A stretch of 64,000 nucleotides of DNA from Otatea glauca (taxonomy: Eukaryota; Streptophyta; Magnoliopsida; Poales; Poaceae). The stretch spans positions 49,477,435-49,541,434 of the forward strand of contig CM070711.1 in assembly GCA_036346275.1 (NCBI GenBank). The letters are read 5' to 3'. The notes beneath the pieces were generated by a model. It did not search any database, was not told the DNA's origin, and saw nothing but the letters and a program-made list of their open reading frames with translations. The translations under genes and the position numbers were made by a program. Positions 22,900 through 33,550 of the stretch are shown piece after piece. Positions within the stretch are counted from its first letter, which is position 1. Every line of letters begins with the position of its first letter.

Positions 22900-23082
22900 T
22901 AAGGAAAAAGAAACAAACATTCTAGAAAAGAAAAAGATCATATATTACGTGCTGGGAAAAGGAAACCGGAAGACAGAGCACTATACTAGTTAAGGAAAAG
23001 GAAACAAACGTTCTAGAAAAGAAAAAGACCATATATTACGTGCTGGGAAAAGAAAACCGGAAGACAGAGCACTATACTAGTA
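22899..23082 (+). repeat. Tandem duplication, unit ~92 bp
   Basis: 'ttaaggaaaaagaaacaaac' through 'gagcactatactag' (22899-22990) is repeated at 22991-23082. It abuts the larger duplication directly. Confidence 0.93.
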
Positions 23083-23175
23083 TATACAGTGGCCGGTGAA
23101 ATTAACATCAAAATTGAAAGGTGTAGCAGCCTGCCCTCATCTTTAAAACAAGTGTAGCAGCCTTCCAGCCTTTGA

Positions 23176-23192
23176 TACAGTGGCGAAGCCAG
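23176..23192 (+). mobile_element. Left piece of a hAT-type MITE split by the chromovirus
   Basis: TACAGTGGCGAAGCCAG is the common start of grass hAT MITEs (CAGTGGCGGAGCCA). The Tekay LTR begins immediately after it. Sequence resembling the rest of such a MITE (GGCC and CCCGAGGCC words) resumes at 41785. Confidence 0.5.
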
Positions 23193-24734
23193 TGTAACGT
23201 CCTAATTTTTTGTTTTTATTAATTTAATATTGTTATTTTTGTATTTTGTGAGTTTCAGAAATTTTCTAGAATTTATTTAATATTTTTGAATTAGGCTTAT
23301 TATGGAAATTATTTAACTATTTGAAAAGTTCAAATAAACATTTGCCAAAAATATTTATTTGAGTTCTAAATGTCTCAAAATATTTTTCATAATTTTTCTG
23401 GTATTTTTTATATTTATTTGGATTCGTTTTAATTTGTGGGATTTGTTTTATTTGGAAATCTTTGGAAATTCTCTTTTGGTCTAGGGCTGAATCTAGTCGG
23501 CCCATTCCTATTCCCCAGCCTTGCCTGTCTCGGCTAGCCTGCCGCAGCCCAGTCCGCCCGACCCATTTCCTAGCCCGCTTGGCCTGCTCCGCTGATCTAA
23601 CCTGGTCTAGCTAGCCGCCTCCGTTCTGCCGCTGAACCCTAGCTCTGTCGTGTCTGTTCCGAACCCAGCGCTGCCTCAGACTTTGCCTCGGCATCCAAGC
23701 TCCATACGACGCGTACAGGCATTAAAAGCCGAACCAAACTCCCGTTCGAGATTCCTCGTCCATCGCCGCAGGCCGCACCTCTTGCCCTAGGAATTGGAGC
23801 TCAAGTCACCGTCAGTCGCCCATGCTTGTTCGTCGGAGTGCTCGAGTTCATCACCGTCGGTTTTCGTCAAAGAACTCCGTCATTGAGCCATGCCCGTTGA
23901 AGTGGTGTTCAGATCCGAGTTCACCGTGAAGAGAAGGTTCAGATCTACGCTGATTCGAGTCATTTTCATCGCTTTTCCGCCGTTTTGTTGCCTTTGTCCT
24001 CAGCTCCGGTCAAAGCCCCGCCGTCAGCCTTCACCGGCCGAGAAACCCTAGTCGGACCGACGTGGCTGCTAGATCATGGCCACATGGACGCCAAGTCGAG
24101 TCGATGTGGCTGGGTATGCCCGGTGGATGCCACATTAGCAGAGCCGGTCCCACTCATCGGTGGCGCTGTGCTGTGGACTCGGTCCATTGTGGGCTTACGT
24201 CAGACTGTGTACTCGGTCCATGGACCTAGGCCCACATGTCGGCTAGATAGGATTTTTCAATTTATTTTAATTTTAGGAAAATCTGGTTGATGAAGTCAGC
24301 ATGACGTCATTAATTGATTTTTCAGTGTAAAAATAAATTGAGAAATTTGTGTTTTTCTATTTTGTAGATTTATCTTTTATTCAAATTTTTCAAGAGCCCA
24401 TTCTATTGAGTGCTTTAAATTCTCACACTTTCCACAATAAAAATCATCATTTGAGAAGTCTACATCAGCTTTGGAGGAGTATAAAGAGGAGGCGAAATTT
24501 TAGGGTGCGAGTCTTGTCAGTTGTCTTTGATATACTGAAGAGTTTATCTACGTTTTCTTTCTGGTGTAGTTAAATTTAATATTCATAGTTTAGCCTTGCG
24601 TGTCATAATCATGTAAAGTCGACCACAACGTCAGTCAATAGGTTCATATTTAGTATATGAAATCTTTTACTATGTTTCTACTGTGTATGATTGTGATATT
24701 CATCTATCTATGTTATAAGTTCTTAGAGGGTTTA
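23193..24734 (+). repeat. 5' LTR of the chromovirus, internally deleted and truncated
   Basis: It aligns with the 3' LTR from its TGTAAC start to about 24390, then skips roughly 1.6 kb of the 3' LTR and resumes at 'ctttggaggagtataaagag' near 24468. The terminal ~100 bp seen in the 3' LTR is missing: homology stops near 24709, just before the nested element at 24735. Confidence 0.85.
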
Positions 24735-24914
24735 TGTTGAGGAACAACACACCAACTCCCAGAGGGAAAGTCTTAGTGTTGAGGGGAAGTTCACTTATAA
24801 CCTCATAGGCATGCCCCGTGGGCGTACCCCGCGGCAGGTATCCTCATGCCCCGTGAGTGTACCTTCAGGGCGTACCCCGTGGGTGCCTCACGGGCATGTG
24901 GACATACGTCCGCG

Positions 24915-25388
24915 GGCGTCTACGAGAGGCACACTCCTACCCCGCAGATGTCTACGGGAGGGTGCCTCCTACTCCACAGGCGCCTACGGGAGGCACCCTC
25001 CTACTCCGCGGATGTCTACGGGAGACTGCCTTCTACTCCACGGATGTCTATGGGAGGCACCCTCCTACTCCGTGGGCGTCTACGAAAGGCACTCTCCTAC
25101 TCCGCGGATGTCTGCGGGAAGCTGCCTCCTACTCCACAGGCGATTACGGGAGGCTGCCTCCTACTCCGCGGATGTTTACGGGAGGCTGCCTCCTACTCCG
25201 CGGGCGTCTACGGGAGGCACCCTCCTACTCCGCGAATGTCTATGGGAGGCTGCTTCCTACTCTGCGGGTGTCTACAGGAGGCACCCACCCTCCTACTCCG
25301 CGGGCGTCTACGGGAAGCACCCTCCTACTCCGCAGAAGTCTATTGGAGGCTGCCTCCTACTCCACGGGCGTCTACGGGAAGCACCATG
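24915..25388 (+). repeat. 32 bp minisatellite in the 5' LTR (about 15 units)
   Basis: Units built on 'gtctacgggaggc(t/a)(g/c)cctcctactccgcg' recur every 32 bp, for example 24951, 24983 and 25015. All three + frames are open through it because 32 is not a multiple of 3 and the unit has no stop in any phase, so each frame spells the same 32-residue repeat in a different phase. The long overlapping frames here (about 24811-25479) are not genes. Confidence 0.95.
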
Positions 25389-25527
25389 TGGGGTCCCGGA
25401 GTCAGAGGCCTTCCCCCACGAAGCGATGATGTGGGATCCACTACCTTTACCCGGGAATGATCAAGATACCCCCACTTGAGCTACTATAGTAGGGGTAGGA
25501 TGGTATTTTGTGTAACAGGCTGAACGC

Positions 25528-25537
25528 CTATAAAACC
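25528..25537 (+). promoter_or_regulatory. LTR TATA-like box
   Basis: CTATAAAACC lies in the 5' LTR after the minisatellite. The matching site in the 3' LTR is near 31012. Confidence 0.5.
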
Positions 25538-25786
25538 CCACTGTAACCCATACATGTGACCGAAGCTCTCATTGAATGAAAACTGAACCACTGGTGTGTC
25601 CCTCGGGAGCCTGGACCAGGAGCACCCTCCCTACTCCCCCCGGGGAACACACCGACAGGAGTAGGGCGCTTGCTTAAGCGCCCGAACCTGTATAAACCCT
25701 TGTGTCCACTCTTTCTCTCCCGGACGTAGGCCTGTAAGACGGCCCGCGTCCACTCCCTCTTGTGTCGCGTTTCCAAACATACGACA

Positions 25787-25806
25787 TTTGGCACCGTCCA
25801 TGGGGA
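25787..25806 (+). other. Primer binding site of the Tat-like element
   Basis: TTTGGCACCGTCCATGGGGA directly follows the 5' LTR, where a tRNA primer would pair. Confidence 0.65.
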
Positions 25807-25828
25807 CACGTAGCTAACATCAAAGGCT

Positions 25829-28470
25829 ATGACTCCTACCAAGAAGCACACCAAGCCTCCTCAAGCCTCGAAGCACAAGGAGCAAGTTGACAACCCTCTC
25901 CCTCGCCGAACCTCCAGGCGAGCGCCTCCCTCGGAGATCGGAGCCGTCCACCTCGGGGTAGACAACGTCCTTTGAGCCCCGGGACCTAAGGACACTTTCT
26001 CACCCCTTGCTTTGGCCACCCCGGGCCAAGGGCAACAGTCTCGAGACATCGCCGTCACCGCAGGGTTGGGACCCTTGGAGCGAGCCCTTACTCCCGAGGA
26101 GTTGGATTTATCCCGATGGCGGGCTTTGGTGGAGGCTGCTACGAGGCAGACCGTGGACTACATGATGGCCTCCTATCGTCCTCAGTGGGTCCACCCATAC
26201 CTCTCACCACTCCTACCACCACCCTCGATCCAAATCGCCACCGATCTGGGGGCGCATGGGGGCCTAGCCTTCGTCACAGGGGGTGGGCAAGGAGGCCATC
26301 CTCACAATCCCCCTCCTTTTACCCATTCGGTTGTCACAAGCGGTGTCCCGTTCTAGCTGCTACGCCCGTCGAGCCCAGGTTTCGGGGGAGCGCCTACCAT
26401 GCCGTTGCAATTCGTACCTTCACCGCAACTCCCGAGGCCCGAGTTTACGCCTTGTCCGATGAGGGCCCTGGGACCTCCCCCACAAGCTCCTCCTCCTGGG
26501 CAGATGCGCCTGCCCCCGGAGATGGTGAATCAACTCCCACCAGCTGGAGCTAACTCTCACCCTTGAGAAGCAACGTGGCCCGGGGCGGAGGGGGAACCTC
26601 CGAGTCCGAAGGCACCCGTTCCTCCAAGGACGCTACCTGGGGAACAGGGGAATCAAGTCGCGGTCGCCCCCGGGCACTCACGAGGCTCAGGTGATCATCG
26701 TCTAGCCCAGCTAAGTCAATTGGAAGAGAGGATCTTTCGCTCTGCCAACCCGGGGCGGGCCCTTGTCTCTCCCAGCCGCCGTGACCACTGCCGGGGAGGG
26801 GAGGTTGAGTCCGGGGTCTCGCGGGCTCCCAAATCTGCGCACCGGTGGGAGTGCTTCAACTCTCCCGAACGAGGGCGCCGTTGTCGCCCCCGAGCTTCCA
26901 GCTCCTCCAGTTCTGAGGCCTCTCACTGTCGTCACCGCCGCCGTTCGAGGTCGCCTTCTCCTCACCGGTGTGAATATAGAGGCAGCCCCAGGACCGGGAA
27001 CCCTCTTGCTCGAGGCATCTTAGAGATCCCGTTCTGACCCAAGTTCCGCCAATCGAATATCGCACCATACGATGGGGATTCCGATCCCAATCAATTCATG
27101 GAGGTCTACGCCACGGCTATCCGAGCGGGAGGAGGTGGGGAGACGAAGATGTGCAACTGCCTCCCGCTCTTCCTCTCAGGAACCGCTCGATCTTGGTTCT
27201 TCAACCAGAAGAGGGGCTCCATCCGCTCTTAGGCCCAGCTACGTGAAGAGTTCAGCGCGAACTTTCAAGAGTTACAAGTGCCCCATGCTTCCCAATCAAC
27301 TCTTCACGGTCAAGCAACAAAAGGACGAGTCCACGTGAGACTTCCTCAAACGTTTCTCCCGGGTATGGAGCCAAGTGGCGGATGCCCCTAACTTCACGGT
27401 CATCAATGCGTGTAAGGAAGGACTTCTCCCCAGGGAAGGGATCCCCTAAAAACCACTCAACAACTCTTTGAAGTTGTTGAGAAGTATGCTCGCGGGGAGG
27501 AGGACGACTTGGTAAAAAGGGGGCTCCTCCCACAAGCGGGGGAGACTCCCCCAGGAGAAGGCTAAAAGGCTCCTTCGGGAAAAAGAACAAGGAACAGGGG
27601 GACCGCTCCAGCGGAGGTTGCGACCCCAAGGTTCTCGTTGTGGCCGACGCCCCGCCCCGGGGGAACGGTTCTTCCAAAGGGCCAAAGAAGAAGCCTAAGG
27701 CCCCTCGGGCTCGTGACGAAGGTCCTTGGGAAAAAGGGGCCACTAAGACCAAGGGGATGGCCTCTGGTGCGCATATCACAAAATAGGCGGGCACGACACA
27801 AGTGAGTGCCGCCAATACGCCACCGAAGTGGCCAAGCTCCTCAAGCGTGGTCCTGAGCCACATCGGGGGTCTCCACCTCATCCCATGACCGCGGAGGCCA
27901 TGCCTCTCCAAGCAATCCACCCTGTGTCTGCACTGCTTCTTGGCGGGCCTCCCCCAGCAAGACCTTCACAAAATGCTGAACAAGAGCTCCCCTTCCAAGT
28001 GCCACATAAACAAGTGAATGTCATAATGGAGGGCTCAGCCTATGGACATGAGTCCAAATGCCAAAGGAAGGAGTACTTACGAGAAGTCAATGTGGTGGGG
28101 GTGAACCTTCAAAGTGCTCCTCCCAAATGGGCGGACATCCCACTGAGCTTCACTGAGGAAGACTCGAAGGGCTTAAGGTTCCCCCATGATGACGCTCTCC
28201 TAGTAACTACCACCATCTCCAACTGTGAAGTCTCCCGCATACTTGTCGATGGGGGTAGCTCCGCGGACATACTTTATGTTTGCGCGCTCAAGGAGCTATG
28301 GGAATCGCGGGGGGCTACCACCAGGGTATCTTGCTCCCGTCCGACCGCCCTCTCACGGGCTTTGTTTCGGGGAAATCTATCCAATCTCTGGGGAGGATTG
28401 AGCTCCTCATGACCTTCGGTTCGCGGGAGAACCATCGCACATAAGCAGTTAGATTTGACATCGTTCACGT
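25829..28470 (+). pseudogene. gag-protease region of the Tat-like element
   Basis: An ATG at 25829 starts a basic gag N-terminus. Reading then moves between frames several times. Recognisable parts are a gag core near 27060-27330 with NQFMEVYATAI and FLSGTARSWFF, a degenerate zinc knuckle with GGHDTSECRQY near 27784-27816, and an aspartic protease near 28180-28285 with DDALLVTTTISN and RILVDGGSSADILY, whose active-site Asp-Gly-Gly replaces the usual D(S/T/N)G. Several frameshifts and stops mean no full polyprotein can be made. Minus-strand open frames here are shadows. Confidence 0.8.
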
Positions 28471-28492
28471 CGAGTCACCATTCAATGCCATC

Positions 28493-30184
28493 ATGGGTAG
28501 AGTAACTCAAAACCACTCCAGTGCAGCAATCCACCAAAACTACCTGTGCCTCAAGATACTGGGGTCTCACAGGGCCATCTCCATGAGGGGCGATCAAGAC
28601 TTGCCCCATTGCCTCTACCATAGGGCGGCCTCCGACTCCGATGAAGTCCACATGCTTGAAGTGGGGGGCTCGGAAGGGATCACGTCCCTACCACCCCCGA
28701 TGGAAATTGCCAAGGACAAGTCTCTGCTGGAGAAGTACTCTTTGAAGCCTCACCTTGAAGGGGAGCTAAAAGTGATAAGGCTCTTTGTCCCGGGTGATGA
28801 ACGCTTCGTCCGGGTCGGAGCTGAACTCCCAGAAAGGGTGGAAGAGGAGCTCCTCGAGTTCCTAAGGACCAATGCGGATGTCTTCTCTTGGGTCCCATCA
28901 GACATGAAAGGCATCCTCCGCGAGGTGATTCAGCATCACCTCGCAGTGAGGCCCGAGCGCCCCCCGGTGAGGCAAAAGCTCCACAAGCTCTCTCTCGAAC
29001 GATGTCAAGCCATATAGGTGGAAATTGAAAAGCTCTTAAGCACTGGCCTCATCCGGGAGGTTTGGCACCCGGAGTGGCTTGCCAATCCTATCTTGGTCAA
29101 AACGTCCAACGGCAAGTGGTGCATGTGCGTTGACTTTACCGACCTCAACAAAGCATGCCCGAAGGACGACTATCCACTCCCTCGCATCGACCAGTTAGTT
29201 TACTCCACCGTTGGGTGTGAGTTAATGAGCTTCTTGGATGCATACTCGGGCTACCACCTAGTCCACATGGCCCTAGAAGATGAGGAAAAGACAAGCTTCA
29301 TTACCCCAGTGGGCACTTATTGCTACCTTCACATGCCTTTTGGGTTGAAGAATGCAGGGACCACTTTCTAGTGCCTCGTATGCCTCATTATGAAGGACCA
29401 ATTGGGTCAGAATGTGGAGGTGTACATCGACGACACCGTCGTGAAAAGCCCTATGGCCTCAACACATCTGAAAGATATTCGTGAGACCTTCCAAAACCTT
29501 TACAAGTTCAACCTCAAGTTAAATCCTGAAAAATGCGTTTTCAGGGTCAAAGGAGGCAAGCTCTTGGGCTTCCTCATCTCTCATCGCGGTATCGAAGCCA
29601 ACCCGGAGAAGATCTGGGCCATCCTGGAGATGGAGCCACCACAATCCATTAAGGAGGTCCAACGCCTTATTGGTCGCGTAGCGGCTCTTGGGCGTTTCAT
29701 GTCACGGTCGGTCGAGAAAGGGCTGCCTTTCTTCAAAATACTACACGGGCTAGAAGGCTTCCGTTGGACCCCAGAGGCTCAAAGAGCCTTTGAGGATCTC
29801 AAGTCATACTTGACTAAGCCCCCACTCCTGATAAGCCCTAGCCCGTGAAACCCTCCCATCAGACCTTGCATGACCCGGTGCGCGCGAGTGCGATCTGATA
29901 AGGAGAAGGACGAGGTCCAGTGACTCGTGTACTACGTCAGTGAAGCCTTCACGGGCGCAAAGGTAAGGTACACGGAAGTGGAGAAGATATGCTACGCACT
30001 CCTCATGGCGTCACAGAAGCTTCGACACTACTTCCTCAAGCACTCCATCATGGTCCCCACTGGCTATCCGCTAGCCGAAGTAATGGGCAACAAAGAGGCA
30101 ACCGGGAGAATAGCCAAGGAGGCGACTGAGCTGGCGCCCTTCTCCCTTAAGTTTGTTGGAAGGACCGCTATCAAGTCCACGTAA
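28493..30184 (+). pseudogene. RT and partial RNase H of the Tat-like element
   Basis: A linker (28493-29017) leads into RT from 29018. It contains CVDFTDLNKACPKD, FLDAYSGYH, YLHMPFGLKNA and the YIDD active site (about 29423-29434), with NPEKCVFRV after it. A TAG at 29015-29017 and another at 29369-29371 interrupt what reads as one continuous domain. The first RNase H words (YYVSEAFTGAKVRYTEVEK, LRHYFLKHSI) follow at 29930-30050. The frame ends at 30184 with no integrase. The copy is dead. Confidence 0.85.
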
Positions 30185-30412
30185 GAGGTCCACGTTGGCA
30201 AAGGCCCTTATAATGGCTACAAAAGGCATGGCATTTAAAATGCTTAGGCTCTAGAAGGGGTCAAAAAGCCCCCAAGATACACCTTTGCGATTGGTGTAAG
30301 GCACAAAAGCCAAAAGGTGGCCCCCAACAATTAGTCATCCTGTAAAGCCTCCACCAGTCCTTTCGTTGCCCCTTGGACACCCGAAGGGAGATCCAACGGG
30401 CAGGGGGGCTAG

Positions 30413-31260
30413 TGTTGGGGAACAACACACCAACTCCCGGAGGGAAGGTCTTAGTGTTGAGTGGAAGTTCCCTCATAACCCTACAGGCATGCCCCGTGGG
30501 CGTACCCCGCGGCAGGTCTCCTCACACCCCGTGAGCGTACCTTCAGGGCGTACCCCGTGGATGCCTCACGAGCATGTAGACATACGTCCATGGGCGTCTA
30601 CGGGAGTTACCCTCCTACTCCGTGGATATCTACGGGAGGCTGCCTCCTACTCCGCGGGCGCCTACGGGAGGCACCCTCCTACTCCGCGGGCGTCTAAGAA
30701 TGTTTCCCGTGCCTCCTACTCTGCGGATGTTTATGGAGGCTGCCTCCTACTCCACAGGTGCCTATGGGAGGCACCCTCCTACTCCGCGGGCGTCTACGGG
30801 AGGCTGCGTCCTACTCCGTGGGCATCTACGAGAGGCACCCTCCTACTCCGCGGGCGTCTACGGGAAGCACCATGTGGGGTCCCAGAGTTAGAGGCCTGCC
30901 CCCACGAAGCGATGATGTGGGATCCACTACCTTTACCCGGGAATGACCAAGATACCCCCACTTGAGCTACTGTAACAGGGGTAGAATGGTTTTTTGTGTA
31001 ACAGGCTGGGCGCCTATAAAACCACACTGTAACCCATACATGTGACCGGAGCTCTCACTGAATGAAAATTGAACCACTGGTGTGTCCCTCGGGAGCCTGG
31101 ACCAGGAGCCCCCTCCCTACTCCCCCCTAGGAACAGACCCACAGGAGTAGGGCGCTTGCTTAGGCGCCCGAACCTGTATAAACCCTTGTGCCCACTCTTT
31201 CTCTCCTGGACATAGGCCTGCATCCACTCCCTCTTGTGTCACGTTTCCAAACATACGACA
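30413..31260 (+). repeat. 3' LTR of the Tat-like element
   Basis: It is 848 bp and preceded by the purine tract 'cggcaggggggcta'-like sequence at about 30395-30412. It matches the 5' LTR except for fewer minisatellite units (about 9 instead of 15), which accounts for nearly all of the 204 bp length difference. Confidence 0.92.
30592..30872 (+). repeat. 32 bp minisatellite in the 3' LTR (about 9 units)
   Basis: It has the same unit as at 24915-25388. One unit is altered ('ctaagaatgtttcccgtg', near 30693). Confidence 0.93.
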
Positions 31261-31933
31261 GTTTGAAAGGCCGCTTTACAGAGGAACCCGCTGGATTGTC
31301 AACAGCAAAAATTGTGGGATGATCTGCAAGATTATCATATATACCCGAGAAGATACCAAGGCAAGCCGGCCGTTCAACATCACCATCAGAAGGTCTACAT
31401 TTGATGCTGGAATTCAAGAGCATCGCATCTTGCTCTTCAACGCATTTGCCACGATTACACCGACGAGCTAGAGGAGACGATGTTCTGACTCCATCCTCAA
31501 GGAGGTGCTGTTCAATGTCAAAGAGTTGATGGGGAAGATGATGCAATAGTGGTGTACTTTGCCAGGTTCACAGTCGCTCAAGAGGACTTGATGTAAGAGA
31601 CTACGCAAGAGCTAGAGCTGGTGTATAAAGCTTTGAGAGTGGTTGAAGAAATTCTCCAAGAGACACACATCATGGCTACTGACAAGGTAATGGAGCTGGA
31701 GGAAGCCTTGCTTGTCGCCGAGGTGGAAGTGGAATAAGAACTAGATGAGGATGAGGAAGAGGATCCTGAGGAGGTCAAGATAGAACCTAAAGACCTAGAG
31801 CTCAAGATGCATGATGTGCATGTGCAGTTTGAGATTCCTACTCCTAGTCATCAGGATCACTTCGCGCCTATGCTAGCTCACCCACCGTCATATGCCCTAG
31901 GGGAGCCTAAACCAGGATGGCTTGACGAGTGAT
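31261..31933 (+). pseudogene. Decayed extra reading frame in the chromovirus leader
   Basis: Directly after the nested element the + strand is open from 31262 to about 31468 (includes YTREDTKASRPFNITIRRST). After one frame change it continues to about 31931 with words like DELEETMF, VYFARFTVAQEDLM and an acidic, helix-prone part (ELDEDEEEDPEEVKIEPKD), interrupted by two TAA stops. It lies well before gag and matches no canonical Ty3 protein. It is probably an additional ORF carried by this grass lineage, or a captured host fragment. Its start was lost with the 5' LTR end. Confidence 0.5.
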
Positions 31934-32216
31934 GGGTGTTACATTAGTGTTGAGACTCTTGTCTTTGAGTCGCGTCCTCTTAAGTTAGACAGTGTCGCCC
32001 ACGTAGACGTTAGCTTTATATGCTTAGGTTAGATCTTTCATGATTGTTGAGTGTGCAATATGTGTTGCCTAGCCCTTAGGCTCTTGTAAGCAATCATATT
32101 AAGTTATTAATAAGGTTTGCTTCTTTTGTTGGGTTAAACCTATCTCCCCTGTATTAGATTCTTATTTCTTATCTATGCTGTTTCCTCTTCCCTAACCTAG
32201 TGTAGTGTTCCGCAGA
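31934..32216. other. Non-coding leader before gag
   Basis: AT-rich leader sequence between the extra frame and the gag ATG. No feature seen. Confidence 0.5.
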
Positions 32217-33550
32217 TGGTGCAGACTCGTGGAAACTATAGAGCTACTAGAAGTGGTGCTCGATCCAATGACAACCCCAATGAAGGAACATTCTCTCAAC
32301 CATCACCTCTAGTGGATATGCAAAATTTTAGGGCATTCTTGGCTGTCTAGACTCAGTTAATGCAGACCATGATGCAGCAAGTGCAGAATATTACAAGTTA
32401 GGCTGCAGCTAATAACACTACTCAAGCTACCAACAATGGATCTTGTCTCTACTCAAAGCTATCAGATTTTATGAGGACACGTCTACCAACATTCTCTGGA
32501 AATGTTAATCTTTTGGAAGCTAATGACTAGCTTAGTACAATTGAGAAGAAGCTACACATTACTCAATGTGAGGGTAATGAGAAGATTCTCTATGCTTCCC
32601 ATCAGTTAGAAGGAACTGCTGCTAAGTGGTGGGAGAACTATTATGCTGTATATAAAGCCCCACAAGAGATCACTTAGGAGGAGTTTACTACTGCTTTTTG
32701 TTAGTACCATGTACCGAAAGGTATCATAGATTTGAAGAAAAAGGAGTTCAGAGCAATCAAGCAAGGGAGCCAATTAGTGGCCAACAAGTTCACACAGCTT
32801 GCTCGCTATGCCCCTGAGGATGTTGCAACGGATAAAACAAGACAGTCTCGTTTTATGAAGGGATTGAATTCTAATTTGCAAGTTGGGTTGATTACCCATA
32901 ATTTCCCTAATTTTCAGGTGTTTGTTAACAAGGCCCTGATTTTAGAAGATAAATGCAAGGAGTTGGGTGATGACCGCAAGTGCAGAATGGCATAACAAGT
33001 AGGTCGACAAGGTCAACAAAGAGTGAAAGTTGCTCCACATCAGTTTGTGAGGTTTCAACCTCAAGCTATGTTTAAAACATCATCTCTTGCACTGCGTTCA
33101 TCTGGTCAGAGTTTTCAGACATCTGGTCAAGCAATTATTGTGCTAGGAGGAAATCAATAAACTTTAGTCAAGCGCTGCTACAGTTGCTATGAGCTGAGAC
33201 ACTTTGCCAAATAACTGTCCTAAAAGAGGAGGTATTATACATGTTCACTTCAATCTTGGATCTACACCTGCAAAGGCGCCTACATTAGGAGTGAATCGGG
33301 GATCAAATCAAGCTGGAGCTATGCCCCAGGCAATAGTGAGAGGTCGAGTCAACCACATTACAACTGATGTAGGTCAGGATGCGTCGGATGTCGTACTGGG
33401 TAAGTTTTTGGTTAACTCAATACCTGTAACAGTTTTATTTGATTTTGGAGCTTTGCATTCTTTTGTCTCTCGAGCTTTTGCTGTTGGAAATGGATTGGAT
33501 GTTATGAACCTTAAGTGCATGCTATTAGTCCAATCATCTGGATCAGAACT
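32217..33550 (+). pseudogene. gag and protease start of the chromovirus
   Basis: An ATG at 32217 begins MVQTRGNYRATRSGARS, then a gag core with LPTFSGN, EGTAAKWWENYY and EEFTTAF, through KKKEFRAIKQGSQLVANKFT to about 32994. A zinc knuckle (RCYSCYELRHFAK) follows near 33172 with a stop. Protease-like DVVLGKFLVNSIPVTVLFDF appears at 33388-33447. The active-site triplet reads D-F-G instead of D-S/T-G. In-frame TAGs lie at 32348, 32399, 32528, 32675 and 32702, at positions where family members have Gln or Trp. The reading is cut by the insertion after 33550. Confidence 0.82.

Larger units (their letters stand above)
24735..25786 (+). repeat. 5' LTR of the Tat-like element
   Basis: It is 1052 bp. 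About half is the 32 bp minisatellite. A TATA-like CTATAAAACC lies at 25528-25537, and a second 'tgtataaaccc' near 25689. Confidence 0.92.
24735..31260 (+). mobile_element. Tat-like Ty3 element without integrase, nested in the chromovirus
   Basis: LTRs starting TGTTG(A/G)GGAAC and ending ACGACA enclose 4.6 kb. Flanks are GTTTA (24730-24734) and GTTTG (31261-31265), a 4 of 5 match as target duplication. Inside are a primer-binding-like TTTGGCACCGTCCATGGGGA, gag, an aspartic protease, RT and part of RNase H. Coding stops near 30184 and the 3' LTR follows after only 230 bp, so integrase is absent. The RT words CVDFTDLNKACPKDDYPLPR and FLDAYSGYH are typical of the Tat/Retand group. Confidence 0.9.

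Noticed and set aside
24811..25479. Three overlapping + frames of about 190-220 codons
   Set aside because: They translate the 32 bp LTR minisatellite in different phases and are not proteins.
27252..27920. 222-codon minus frame
   Set aside because: It lies antisense to the gag region of the Tat-like element, which has recognisable words on +. It is a shadow frame.
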